From NCBI GenBank assembly GCA_963705155.1, contig CAVPJC010000012.1, positions 175,650 to 239,649 on the forward strand: 64,000 nt of DNA, given 5' to 3'. Source of the stretch: CAVPJC01 sp963705155. GTDB taxonomy: Bacteria > Chloroflexota > Anaerolineae > Anaerolineales > UBA4823. The translations under genes were made by a program, and so were the position numbers. Below, in pieces: positions 48,416-57,354 of this stretch. The first letter of the stretch is position 1, and the number at the start of each line of letters is the position of its first letter. A model generated the notes under the pieces. That model ran no database searches. It saw only the letters and a program-made list of their open reading frames with translations, and had not been told where the DNA came from.

Positions 48416-50929
48416 CTAATGGATCCATACGAAGATGCACACCCGCCCGGCAGCATCGCCAGCGCGCACCCAATGTGCATCGTAAGAAAGCGCCAGGCTG
48501 GTAATGACGGCATCATGCCGAACAAATCTCGATGCTGGCCGGTTAAGAGATCCCAGACCTTGAGCGTTTTATCATCCGACCCGGAGACGGCCTGCCCCCC
48601 GTCCGGTGTCAACGCCACGGCGCTCACCGCGATCCGTGTGCCCTTCCAGGCTGCGCAACAGCCGCCCGCTGGAGAGATCCCAGACCTTGAGCGTTGTGTC
48701 ACCCGACCCGGAGACGGCCTGCTCCCCATCCGGCGTCACCGCCACGGCTTTCACCCAACCCGTATGCCCTTCCAGGCGTGCGCACCAGCCGCCCGCTAGA
48801 GAGATCCCACACCTTGAGCGTGTTGTCATCCGACGCCGGAGACGGCCTGCTGCCCATCCGGCGTCACCGCCACGGCGTGTCACCCCACTCGTATGCCCTT
48901 TCAGGGTGCGCAGCTCAGCGCCCGCTGGCGAGATCCCACACCTTGAGCGTGTGGTCACTCGACGCCCGAGACGGCCCGCTGCCCATCCGGCGTCAGCGCC
49001 ACGGCGTTCACCCGACCCGTATGCCCTTCGAGGGTGCGCAGCTCAGCCGCCCGCTCGGCGAGATCCCACACCTTGAGCGTTCTATCCTCCGACCCGGAGA
49101 CGACCTGCTGCCCGTCCGGCGTCAGCGCCACGGCGGGCACCCCACCCGTATGCCCTTCCAGGCTGCGCACCAGCCGCCCGCTCTCCAGCTCCCACACCTT
49201 GATCGTCTTATCATACGACCCGGAGACGACGGACAGCCCGTCCGCGTGTCACAGCCACGCTGGTCACCGTAAGCGTATGTCCGGCCATGAGCGTGGTCCA
49301 GGCTGGCGGCGCTGGCGTGGGGTCTTGGATTATGCGCAGCCAGCGGTCTCGCCCTTGACGATACCGCTCGCAGATGGTATGTACAGGCCGATCCGGCGCG
49401 TCGAGCCAGGTCAGGTGGTTGTAGAGCTGGGGAAACAGCAGCCCTTGGGCGCGTTGGATGTGATGCGCTTCCAGCCGCAGCCGTTCTTCGAAGGTGGAGA
49501 GGAGGATCTTATCCCGCTCATCCCCCTTCCAATGGGTCAGCGCGGAGCGATAGCCCTCCTGCAGATCGTAGACCGTCTGCTTCTCGCATCGGGCTTCCAG
49601 GTAAGTAAAATCCGTATACAGCCTGGTCAGCGCTTGATAATCTCCCGCCAATTGCAGGTGAACAGGGAGATATTGAACCCCATACAGATCGCACAGTCTC
49701 CAATCTTGCCCAAATTTTGCGGTGTAAATTTGACTGATCTGGCGGTGAATATCGGAAACGTCGATCGAAAATTCATCCGAGCGCCGACTCGTCTGCCAGA
49801 AAATCGATGATGGATTGGTGGTAGAGCTGGTACTCGCCTTTCAACCGCAGCAAAGGATTGAGGAACTGGTCAAGCTCACGCAGGCTGTCCCTGGCGATTT
49901 GCCTGCTTAGCCCCGTCATCATGACGATCTGATCTAGGCCCAGGCTTGAACGGGCAGCCGCCAGAACGCCCAGAACGGGCCGGTAGTGCGTTTCCCACCG
50001 GCTTTGATTGGCGGTTCGCCGGGTGCGGAAGAATTCTCGATAAATGCCATCCAGACCAACCGGGAAAACGGCCCCCTGCTCCAGCAAGGTTATATCGGCG
50101 CTGATCACCGGCAGCAGCCAGGTCAGATAAAGGAAGTTGCCCTGGCTGGCTCTTACCAGCCGTTCGATGATTTCATCCTGTTTATCCTCTTGGGATGCCA
50201 GATTGATCTGGGTATACTTCGATAGGTAGTTCTGAATATACCTGCGTACATCGTGCCGGTTATCTTCGCGTCCGGCATCCAGGTAGAAAAAGGGGATGTT
50301 CTGGCTTTCAAAGTGCCGCAGTACTGCGGTTTCGGGGCGGGTCGTGAAGGTAAACTTCAACCTGGATGGCAGCCTCCCCAGGTTGGAAAGGAGATCCACC
50401 AGGCTCTCCCCGCTCCCCAGGCTGGCGGCCTCGTCCAGCGCGTCCACCAGGATCGTTATCTTTGGGCCGTTTTTCTGCATCCAGCATGGTTTCTGATCGG
50501 GTCCATCACCAGCTGGTTGAAGATCAGGCGCGCCGAGTGCTCGCTGACGTTGATCACCGCCCCGATCACTTCCCCATACACCTGCTCGATATCCTGGTGG
50601 ATATCGATGGTCAGGTTGAGGTCCCTGATAATGGAATTTGTAAAACCAGGAAGTGAAGATAGCTGTTTCGAGATGGAATGGGCGAACTGGATCGGATCGA
50701 CGGTGCTGGTGTCGTGGGCGATGCAAAAGTGGCAGGCATCCAGCTCCCGGATTTGAGTCAGGCGGGCGGCGATCGCCGACTTGCCAATCCCAGGCTCGCC
50801 GGTGATGAAGAAGTAATCGGGCGATTGCGGGTCGGCCAGCCAGGCATCGATTTCATCGAGCACCCACTCGCGACCGGTGAAATCCTTTGTGCGCTCCTGG
50901 ATAAAGGCGGCGAAATCGGGTGGTTTCAT
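48416..50929 (-). CDS. NACHT-type ATPase with WD40 repeats (several frameshifts)
   Basis: About 838 residues. The N terminus (FIQERTKDFTGREWVLDEID) leads into Walker A FITGEPGIGKSAIAARL and, after a one-base shift near 50480, Walker B ITILVDALDEA, followed by LKFTFTTRPET and helical/winged-helix parts (GLSRQIARDSLRELDQFL, YHQSIIDFLADES). A linker (WLRIIQDPTPAP) precedes six WD40 repeats, each with ..LEGHT..V.AVA.TPDG..AVSGS.D.TLKVWDL. The end reads ALSYDAHWVRAGDAAGRVCI with stop TAG at 48416-48418. STAND ATPases of this type act as ligand-triggered switches. Its C terminus touches the AT-rich island. Frame shifts are also frequent within the repeats. Confidence 0.82.
48540..49270 (-). repeat. 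Tandem WD40-coding repeats, six units of about 126 bp
   Basis: Six similar units, each coding for one WD40 blade and including ACCCGTATGCCCTTCCAGG-like and CTTGAGCGT-like stretches on the plus strand. The near-identity of the units suggests recent duplication or gene conversion, and makes the array prone to length change. Confidence 0.75.
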
Positions 50930-51060
50930 GTCTTCAGATCATCCCCATATGGCTGGTTCCCCTAATTATAGTTGAGATTTTATGAAGACAATCATCGAGA
51001 ATAAACCGGGTCGAGTCAGAAATAGAGAACATTCGGAAAAACCTGATGCACCCGCCCTTT

Positions 51061-51132
51061 TTCGTGTATTTCGTGTGGTTCGCGGTTAAGAAAAATTCTT
51101 TAAAAACCACGAAATACACGAACCACACGAAC
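51061..51132. repeat. Imperfect hairpin repeat, element 1 (arms A and B)
   Basis: Arm A (51061-51090) reads TTCGTGTATTTCGTGTGG then TTCG and GGTTAAG. Arm B (51105-51132) reads AACCACGAAATACACG then AACCACACGAAC. The arms pair over about 27 positions with three mismatches and one G-T, leaving an A/T-rich loop. It lies between the NACHT-WD40 start and the GntR gene. Confidence 0.8.
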
Positions 51133-51184
51133 AAAATCCAGCGAATTTTAGAGCCTGCTGAACCACCAGATTTTACCAGTCTTT

Positions 51185-51214
51185 TTCGTGTATTTCGTGT
51201 GGTTCGTGGTTAAG
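51185..51214. repeat. Hairpin repeat family, element 2 (arm A only)
   Basis: A full arm A, 30 bases, differing from element 1 at a single base. The expected arm B is replaced by degenerate sequence (AAAACACCAAATAT near 51225). It is preceded by CCAGATTTTACCAGTC, like element 6. Confidence 0.75.
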
Positions 51215-51265
51215 CATTGCTCCTAAAAACACCAAATATATTCCCCAAGCATTAAATCTTTAATA

Positions 51266-51285
51266 TTATAATATTGCAATTATAA
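51266..51285 (+). promoter_or_regulatory. AT-rich palindrome upstream of the GntR gene
   Basis: TTATAAT (51266-51272) and ATTATAA (51279-51285) are perfect inverted repeats six bases apart, 37 bases before ATG 51323. A likely autoregulatory operator for the GntR protein, overlapping possible -10 boxes. Confidence 0.45.
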
Positions 51286-51322
51286 GACATTGACCTTGTT
51301 TGTATCATCACGGGGACCTAGC

Positions 51323-52057
51323 ATGCCAATCAACCGCAACTCACCCCTCCCGCTTTATTTTCAGCTCAAAGAAGTCCTGCTCAGCAGCATCCAGCACGGT
51401 GAATGGAAACCCGGTGAACAGCTCCCCACCGAAGAAGAGATCCAGGAGAAGTACGGGCTCAGCCGCACCACCGTGCGCCAGGCTCTGCGCGACCTGGAGC
51501 TGGAAGGCCGCATCAACCGCCAGCCCGGCCGGGGCACCTTCGTATCCCAGCCCAAAATTCAGGAAGGCAGCGAATCCTTCAACCAGAGTGTCAAGGCTTT
51601 CAAGGAGCAGGGCCTGGAGCTGGTCTGGCAGGTGCTCTCCGCCGAACAGATCCCTGCTCCCGAAGCTGTCGCAGACCAATTGAAAATCGCCCCCTTCAGC
51701 AGCGCCTTTTGCCTGCGCCGCCTGCGCCTCGCCAATCAGACCCCTATCGGTTTCGTGGTTTCGTACGTCTCCGGCGATTTTATTAAGAATGTTGATCTCG
51801 CCTGGGCCAATCAGGGCGGATCGATGAATTACATCCGGGGGATGGACCTGAGCCGCTGTATTGCCGAGCGCCTCGTCGAAGCCCTGCCCGCCGAGCGCGA
51901 AGACGCCCGCATGCTCGACATCGACCGCGGCGTGCCCGTGCTGGTGATCACGCGTCTGTTGAGGTGCCCGGACGCCCGGCCGATCGAGTATTTCCGCGGC
52001 GTTTACCGCGGCGACCGCTTCCGCTACCATGTCCAAAGCCTGCCGCCCCAGGTTTAG
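51323..52057 (+). CDS. GntR-family regulator, HutC subfamily (UTRA domain)
   Basis: An intact protein of 244 residues. The N-terminal winged helix shows LYFQLKEVLLSSIQHGEWKP, LPTEEEIQEKYGLSRTTVRQ and LRDLELEGRINRQPGRGTFV, the standard GntR recognition region. The C-terminal UTRA domain (about 75-240) holds LRRLRLANQTPIGFVVSYV and ends RPIEYFRGVYRGDRFRYHV, the usual HutC-type ligand-binding part. The ligand is often a sugar phosphate or histidine-pathway product, not predictable here. No metabolic target gene lies beside it; it is bracketed by copies of the hairpin repeat. Confidence 0.92.
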   Translation: MPINRNSPLPLYFQLKEVLLSSIQHGEWKPGEQLPTEEEIQEKYGLSRTTVRQALRDLELEGRINRQPGRGTFVSQPKIQEGSESFNQSVKAFKEQGLELVWQVLSAEQIPAPEAVADQLKIAPFSSAFCLRRLRLANQTPIGFVVSYVSGDFIKNVDLAWANQGGSMNYIRGMDLSRCIAERLVEALPAEREDARMLDIDRGVPVLVITRLLRCPDARPIEYFRGVYRGDRFRYHVQSLPPQV

Positions 52058-52106
52058 CCAACCACACATCCCCGTCAAATCGCAGGTTTGGCATCCCAAA
52101 ATTATT

Positions 52107-52134
52107 AACCACGAAATACACGAACCACACGAAC
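52107..52134. repeat. Hairpin repeat family, element 3 (arm B only)
   Basis: A complete arm B (28 bases), followed by AAAACG and then TATTTCGTGGTTTGCGAGGTTGGTGATCA, the conserved spacer that joins arm B to the next arm A. It begins 50 bases after the GntR stop. Confidence 0.75.
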
Positions 52135-52189
52135 AAAACGCCACTATTTCGTGGTTTGCGAGGTTGGTGATCAAACAAAATTTATTTTT

Positions 52190-52255
52190 TTCGTGTATTT
52201 CGTGTGGTTCGTGGTTAAGAATTTTTCAACCACGAAATACACGAACCACACGAAC
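52190..52255. repeat. Hairpin repeat family, element 4 (arms A and B)
   Basis: Arm A 52190-52219 and arm B 52228-52255, with the loop AATTTTTC. It is followed by a variant of the spacer, TCGTGGATCGCAGGGTTGGC. Confidence 0.8.
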
Positions 52256-52315
52256 AAAACCCTTGTATATCGTGGATCGCAGGGTTGGCGATAAACTATA
52301 TTTTGGTTTTCTAGT

Positions 52316-52346
52316 TTCGCGTATTTCGTTGGGTTTGTGGTTATAG
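52316..52346. repeat. Hairpin repeat family, element 5 (degenerate arm A)
   Basis: TTCGCGTATTTCGTTGGG and GTGGTTATAG: arm A with several substitutions. It ends ten bases before the GxxExxY start codon, so it lies in that gene's translation start region. Confidence 0.6.
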
Positions 52347-52355
52347 AAAATTTCT

Positions 52356-52758
52356 ATGAACAATCACATCCAAAGATCAAAATCAACGATCCTGTACAAA
52401 GAAGAGTGCTTTGCCATTCAAGGCGCTATCTTCGAAGTCTATCGCGAAGATGGGCAGTGGATTTCTTGAAGGGGTATATCAAGAATGCCTTGGCAAAGAG
52501 TTCCGTAACCGTATGATACCGTTTTTAGCACAACCGGAGCTAACTTTGTCTTACAAAAAGGAGCCACTGCTCCAAACATATAAACCAGATTTCATTTGTT
52601 ACGACAAGATCATCGTCGAGTTGAAAGCCGTCAAAGATGTCAGCGACGAACATCGCGGTCAGGTGTTCAACTACCTGAAAGCGACTGGATTTCGGCTTGG
52701 GTTATTGGTGAATTTCGGGCATTTCCCCAAGGCAACGATTGAGAGAATTATCATATAG
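52356..52758 (+). CDS. GxxExxY protein, PD-(D/E)XK nuclease-like (one frameshift)
   Basis: About 134 residues. ATG 52356 starts MNNHIQRSKSTILYKEECFA and IQGAIFEVYRE; a one-base shift near 52448-52456 (GATGGGC) leads to MGSGFLEGVYQECLGKEF. The G-x-x-E-x-x-Y signature is GFLEGVY. YKPDFICYDKIIVELKAVKD carries the PD...ExK residues of a PD-(D/E)XK nuclease fold (Asp, then Glu-Leu-Lys), and GQVFNYLKATGFRLGLLVNF is the conserved C-terminal part. The family (TIGR04256) has no proven function. The gene is enclosed by hairpin repeats: element 5 ends ten bases before the ATG and element 6 starts 42 bases after the stop. Confidence 0.85.
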
Positions 52759-52800
52759 AAGTATAGAGTTTGCGGATGCACCAGATTTTCACAGGTCTTT

Positions 52801-52867
52801 TTCGTGTATTTCGTGTGGTTCGTGGTTAAGAAGTATTTCAACCACGAAATACACGAACCACACGAAC
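52801..52867. repeat. Hairpin repeat family, element 6 (arms A and B)
   Basis: Arm A 52801-52830 and arm B 52840-52867, loop AAGTATTTC. The left flank GGATGCACCAGATTTT resembles those of elements 1 and 2 (GATGCACC; CCAGATTTTACC). Confidence 0.8.
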
Positions 52868-52927
52868 AAAATCCTGCTAATTCGTGGATTGCCAGGTTGG
52901 TGATAAGCAACGTTTTGGTTATATAGT

Positions 52928-52957
52928 TTCGTGTATTTCGTGTGGTTCGTGGTTAAG
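52928..52957. repeat. Hairpin repeat family, element 7 (arm A only)
   Basis: A perfect arm A (30 bases), preceded by the spacer TTCGTGGATTGCCAGG and GGTGATAAGC. It ends four bases before the stop of the CAAX protease gene. Confidence 0.78.
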
Positions 52958-52961
52958 AAAT

Positions 52962-53828
52962 TTATCCGCCCTTCCAGAACGGCTTTACAAAATTGCCCTT
53001 TTTCTGCGCCTTCCACAGCAAATACAACCCGGCTGCCGTGCACACGAGGACCGCAACAATCGAAGCCTCAGCGCCAAATTCGCCCCCGCTCAAAATATCC
53101 GGCCCGGTCAGGACCGGCTGCAGCAGCCCGCCGAACTGAACCCCAGACACCGCCACCCCGAACACCCCACCCTGGGTAAAGTTCCAGGCAAAGTGCAGAC
53201 CGATCGCCAGCCACAACCGGCGCGTCAGCAGGTAGGCTGCCGCTAACAGCACGCCCGCTTCAAGCGCAATCGCTGCCCCGGCAACCAGGTTCGCATTGGG
53301 GTTCGCCAGATGCAGGAAGCCAAAGATCAGCGCAGAAATCAGCAGCGATATCCAGGTTCCCAGGCTTTCCTCCACAATCCTGAACAGCACGCCACGAAAC
53401 AAGATCTCTTCAAAAACGCCGGAGATCACTGAAACTGCAAAAACTGGCACAGCCACCGTCCAGTCGTTCAGCCCCGTGACCCTGTAAATGCCCAGAGCCC
53501 ACAGAATTCCAATCGTGACGCTGAACAAACCGGCCCCGATCAGGATGCCTGTCGCCAGCTCAGCCGCCGCCCCCTGGATGGCAAGCTCGCTGACCGGACG
53601 TTTCTCGATCCCACGAACAAACGCGTAATAAGCCAGGAAGGCAACCGCCGCCACAACCACCGCAGATAAGACGGCAGCCAAAAAGGTTTCTCCCACGGGC
53701 AGGAGACCAACCGACAACTGCGTGGCTGTGACGATCGTGATCAGCCACACAAACGCCAGCACAATTCTGACCAGCGGGAATTGGACAATTCGCCAGACGC
53801 GGCTTGTAGATTGAATTTGCCCGGCCAT
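52962..53828 (-). CDS. CPBP-family intramembrane metalloprotease (CAAX protease-like)
   Basis: An intact membrane protein of 288 residues with about eight hydrophobic segments. The three CPBP motifs are present: SGVFEEILFRGVLFRIVEE (Glu-Glu, Arg), FGFLHLANPN (His) and GLHFAWNFTQGGVFG (His). These are the active-site residues of the Rce1-like glutamate intramembrane proteases. ATG 53828 is preferred over TTG 53900 because the extra upstream residues (SVADLTCFPGISH) do not resemble the family. Bacterial members are often linked to bacteriocin immunity or surface-protein processing; no such partner is visible here. Confidence 0.87.
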   Translation of the reverse strand: MAGQIQSTSRVWRIVQFPLVRIVLAFVWLITIVTATQLSVGLLPVGETFLAAVLSAVVVAAVAFLAYYAFVRGIEKRPVSELAIQGAAAELATGILIGAGLFSVTIGILWALGIYRVTGLNDWTVAVPVFAVSVISGVFEEILFRGVLFRIVEESLGTWISLLISALIFGFLHLANPNANLVAGAAIALEAGVLLAAAYLLTRRLWLAIGLHFAWNFTQGGVFGVAVSGVQFGGLLQPVLTGPDILSGGEFGAEASIVAVLVCTAAGLYLLWKAQKKGNFVKPFWKGG

Positions 53829-53896
53829 CGTGGGAGCGCCTTTCTGCACAATTATATGGGATATGCCAGGAAAGCAGGTCAGATCAGCGACAGATT

Positions 53897-54283
53897 TCAA
53901 GCCGCGAAAAAGCTATCCAGCGCTTCCTGGTTATCTGTGAAACCCCAACCCTCGACCACCTGACCCTCATCCGTGAGCCGCATCAGGTGGCCTCCGCGCA
54001 GGTCAATTTTAATACCTTTGCGCTCGCCTTGCACGCCGAATGTGGTCATCACGTAATTCCCATTGACCATGACGGTCTCAAGTGTGAAATCCCACTGCGT
54101 CAGCGGCGCCATACGCTCAGGCATCAATTTCGAATATTCTTCGAAGCCGTGATAATTCCCGGATGCCGGGTTATGCCCGGGTACATGCCACACGATGTCT
54201 GGGGCGATACTCGCCCGTTCAGAATCCTCCCCGGCGTACATCCGTTTCACAATTTCGATATTGCGTGCATCTCGTCCGGTCAT
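53897..54283 (-). CDS. SnoaL-like (NTF2-fold) protein
   Basis: An intact protein of 128 residues. NIEIVKRMYAGEDSERASIA, DIVWHVPGHNPASGNYHGFE and LRLTDEGQ-like VVEGWGFTDNQEALDSFF give the pattern of the SnoaL/polyketide-cyclase-like family of the NTF2 fold. Members are small cone-shaped enzymes or ligand-binding proteins; no specific reaction can be assigned. It ends 69 bases before the CAAX protease start and begins 18 bases after the VWA gene stop, so it probably belongs to the same transcript. Confidence 0.78.
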   Translation of the reverse strand: MTGRDARNIEIVKRMYAGEDSERASIAPDIVWHVPGHNPASGNYHGFEEYSKLMPERMAPLTQWDFTLETVMVNGNYVMTTFGVQGERKGIKIDLRGGHLMRLTDEGQVVEGWGFTDNQEALDSFFAA

Positions 54284-54300
54284 GGCGCCATCTCCTTATA

Positions 54301-55392
54301 TCAAGGCAGCGGGTTCCAGAGCAAGGACAGCCCGACCGCCAGCACCGCCAGCAGCGCCGCCGCCGCGGCAAAGAATACGCTGATCTCGGTGGTTTCATGG
54401 CGAGTGATCAGGTGGGTGGGCAGGTTGGAAAAAACATCGTTGAGCTCACTGGCGCTGCTTGCCGAATAATACTCGCCGCCGGTGAGAGCAGACACCTGCT
54501 TGAGCGTCTCTTCATCGATGCCGCGCCGGAAGCGCCCGCCGAACTGTGGATCGGTGCCAAAGCCCTGCGCCCCTCCGAACTGGCCGCCGCCTCCAAAGGG
54601 GTCGCCCCGGAACGAATCACCCCTGCCGTCCCCAGAACAGTCCATCTCCCCGCCGTTGGCGGTGCCAAACCCGATCGTGTAAACGCGCACGCCGCGGTCG
54701 GCGGCAGCCTGGGCGGCGCTCAACGGGTCTGCGCCGGTATTGCTGGCTCCATCGGTCAGCAGGACGATGATATCGGCGGCGTAGGCGCCTTTGGGCACCG
54801 GTGTCACATCCGGAACGGCCGAAGCTCCGATCGCCACCGGCGCCACGTTCGGGTCGATCTCGGCGATGGCGTTCAGAGAGCGCAAGATAGCGGTTCCGAT
54901 CGCTGTGCGCCGCCCGGTGGTCAGGCTCTCAATCACCGTCTCCAAAACTTCCTCGTCATTGGTGGAGGGCTGAACCAGCTCGGCAAAACCGGCAAAAGCC
55001 ACGATGCCAATCTGGGTGGTGGATTTCTGGCGCTGTACAAAGGAACGCGCCGCCTCCTTGGCTGCGACCAAACGGTTGGGGGGAATATCCACCGAGCACA
55101 TGCTGCGTGAGACATCCATCGCCAGGATGATGGTGGTTTGCCCGCTGGGCACGCTGACAATCGATACCGGGCGGCTCAGCGCCAGAACCAGGAACGCCAG
55201 CGCCGCCAGGAAAAGTCCAAAGGGCAGATGCCGCCGCCAGCTCGCAGCAGGGGGCATCGCCTGGCGCACGAGCGACAGGCTGGAAAACCGCAGGGCATAC
55301 CGCCGCCTGCGGCGCAGCATCCAGATGTACACCCCGATCAGAACCGGGATCAGCCCCAGGAGAAGCAGTAGCCAGGGCCAGAGTAAGGACAT
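54301..55392 (-). CDS. VWA-domain membrane protein, BatA-like
   Basis: An intact protein of 363 residues. Two N-terminal hydrophobic segments (WPWLLLLLGLIPVLIGVYIW, FGLFLAALAFLVLALSRP) are followed by a von Willebrand factor A domain with a complete MIDAS: IILAMDVSRSM (D-x-S-x-S), the Thr in the middle and IVLLTDGASNTGADP. A Gly/Phe-rich insert (RGDPFGGGGQFGGAQGFG) follows, then a last membrane helix. This is the BatA/BatB layout. ATG 55392 has GGAGG upstream. Last gene of the Bat-like operon. Confidence 0.9.
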   Translation of the reverse strand: MSLLWPWLLLLLGLIPVLIGVYIWMLRRRRRYALRFSSLSLVRQAMPPAASWRRHLPFGLFLAALAFLVLALSRPVSIVSVPSGQTTIILAMDVSRSMCSVDIPPNRLVAAKEAARSFVQRQKSTTQIGIVAFAGFAELVQPSTNDEEVLETVIESLTTGRRTAIGTAILRSLNAIAEIDPNVAPVAIGASAVPDVTPVPKGAYAADIIVLLTDGASNTGADPLSAAQAAADRGVRVYTIGFGTANGGEMDCSGDGRGDSFRGDPFGGGGQFGGAQGFGTDPQFGGRFRRGIDEETLKQVSALTGGEYYSASSASELNDVFSNLPTHLITRHETTEISVFFAAAAALLAVLAVGLSLLWNPLP

Positions 55393-55431
55393 TGAACACC
55401 TCCAAAACACCGCTAAGCGCCGCCCGGCGCA

Positions 55432-56443
55432 TCACGGGAAGCGGCTGAACCACAGGAAGGAGAAAATGCTGCCGGCGAGCAGGCAAAGCAGGCTGGCGCC
55501 AGCAAAAAGCGCCGTGACTTCGATTTTCTCGGGGCGCACCACCAACTGCGGGGTGAGCTTTGAATAGATTTCTTCCAGGTCCTGCTCGCTGCGGGCATTG
55601 TAATATGCGCCGCTGGTGATGCCGGCAATTTGCTGCAGGGCGGCTTCGTCCAGGCTGGTGTGGATGTTGAAGCCCTCCACTTCCAGGGTTGCGCCTTCAG
55701 GACTGCCCACGCCAATGGTGAAAATGCGCACGCCGCGGTCTGCGGCAGCCCGGGCGGCCTCCAGTGGATCGGGAGAAACGGTGTTCTCCCCATCTGTCAG
55801 CAGCACGATCACCGCCGACTGGTACTCGCCTGCCGGCATGGGTGTGGGCGTGGGCGTGGGACCCGGCGTCAGGTTGCTGTACAGGCTGGGGGCGTCATCC
55901 CCGGCATTTTGCGCCGTCTCGATGGTTTTTAATGACGCCAGGATGCCGTTCGCCAGCGAGGTGGCGCGCTGCGGCGTCAGCCGGTTGATGGCAGCCAGGA
56001 CGGTGTCCGGGGAATAGGTGGGCGCCTGCACTGAAAAGCCGCTGTCGCTGAAAGCGACCACCCCGATCTGCATGCTGGAAGGCTGGCGCTGGACGAAATC
56101 ACGCGCCGCAGCTTTGGCCGCTTCCATGCGGGTGGGTTCAAGATCGGTGGCTGCCATGCTCCCGGAAACATCAAAAGCCAGGATGATGGTGCCTTCCACG
56201 CGCGGCAGGCTGACCACAGCCTGCGGACGGGCCAACGCCAGCAGCAGGATGGTGACGCCCAGTAAAAAGAACGCCGGGGGTATATGCCGCCGCAGCCCCG
56301 GACCGCCTGCCGGCAGCCATCCCCAGCGCCATGCCGGCCCGGCTGGCAGCCTTGCGCCGCCGGCGTTGAAGCAGCAAATAAGCCCCAATCAAGAGTGGAA
56401 CCAGTAACAGGCTGAAGAGCATCACAGGCCAGATAAAAGTCAT
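55432..56443 (-). CDS. Second VWA-domain membrane protein, BatA/BatB-like (one frameshift)
   Basis: About 337 residues. MTFIWPVMLFSLLLVPLLIG starts an N-terminal membrane segment; after a shift near 56320, PPAFFLLGVTILLLALARPQ is the second. The VWA domain has IILAFDVSGSMAATD (MIDAS) and VIVLLTDGENTVSPDP, with a Pro/Thr-rich insert (LTPGPTPTPTPMP). It ends in a membrane helix. It is a paralogue of the next gene downstream, sharing domain order and the ADRGVRIFTIGVG stretch. Confidence 0.88.
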
Positions 56444-56452
56444 ATCACCCGT

Positions 56453-57354
56453 TCATTTCCTGCGCCGCTGGCGCAGCGTGGCGAAACCTGCCAGCGCCCG
56501 CACCAAATCATCGGCGGTGGAAATCGCCAGCACGTCCACACCGGCCTGATGAAAGGCCTGGTTTAATGCCGCCTGGCGCTGCGTCGCGGCCTGCATGTAC
56601 CTGCGGCGGAAGGTTTTATCGTGCGGTATCCACGTAGAGCTGCTCGCCGGTTTCGGCATCTTCCAGCAATATCGGACCCACATCGGGCAGCTCCATCTCG
56701 CGTGGGTCCCACAGGCGCACCGCAATGCACCTCGTGGCGCTGGTTGAGCAGCGCCAGCGGGCGCTCCCAGCCGGGCGCGCTGATGAAATCGGAGATGATG
56801 AAAACCAGCGAGCGCCTTTTGATGGCATGCAGCCCGCCCTGCAGCAGGGGCGTCAGGTTGGTGAAGGGCGCGCGCGGCAGCTGCGGCTGCCTGAGCAGAT
56901 CGTTGATCAGGCGCAGCACCTGCATGCGCCCGCCGCGCGCCGGGATGGTGCGCTCGATCCGGCTGGTGTAGAACATCGCCCCCACACGGTTGCCGTGACG
57001 CGTCAGCAGGCGCGCCAGCGTGGCGACAAAATCGATCAGCAGGCCGCGCTTCTGGCTGTGCTGGCTGCCAAAATCGATCGATGGGCTGAGATCGAGCAGG
57101 AACCAGGCTGTGATTTCGCGGTCTTCCACGTACTGGCGCACATAAGGCGTGTCCATGCGGGCGGTGACGTTCCAATCGATATAGCGGATGTCGTCCTCGG
57201 GCTGGTACTCGCGCAGATCGGCAAAATCGACCCCGTAGCCGTAGAACAGGCTGCGGTAGTCGCCCTGCAGCAGGCCGTCCAGGCGGCGGATGACCTGCCA
57301 GTCCAGGCGCTGCAGGATGCGCTCAGGCGTTTGTGCGGAGGTTGGCATGCTCAT
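56453..57354 (-). CDS. DUF58 protein of the Bat-like operon (two frameshifts)
   Basis: About 300 residues. RLDWQVIRRLDGLLQGDYRS and FADLREYQPEDDIRYIDWNV with AWFLLDLSPSIDFGSQ give the DUF58 pattern (the DxSxS-like site sits in LDLSPSIDFGS). Shifts lie near 56735 and 56625; the C terminus reads LNQAFHQAGVDVLAISTADD. The ATG overlaps the moxR TGA (57351-57354). DUF58 proteins occur nearly always between MoxR ATPases and VWA proteins and are thought to take part in metal insertion or complex assembly. Confidence 0.88.

Noticed and set aside
51061..52957. CRISPR array
   Set aside because: The repeats are irregularly spaced, in two arm types, have conserved spacers and enclose genes; no cas genes are present.
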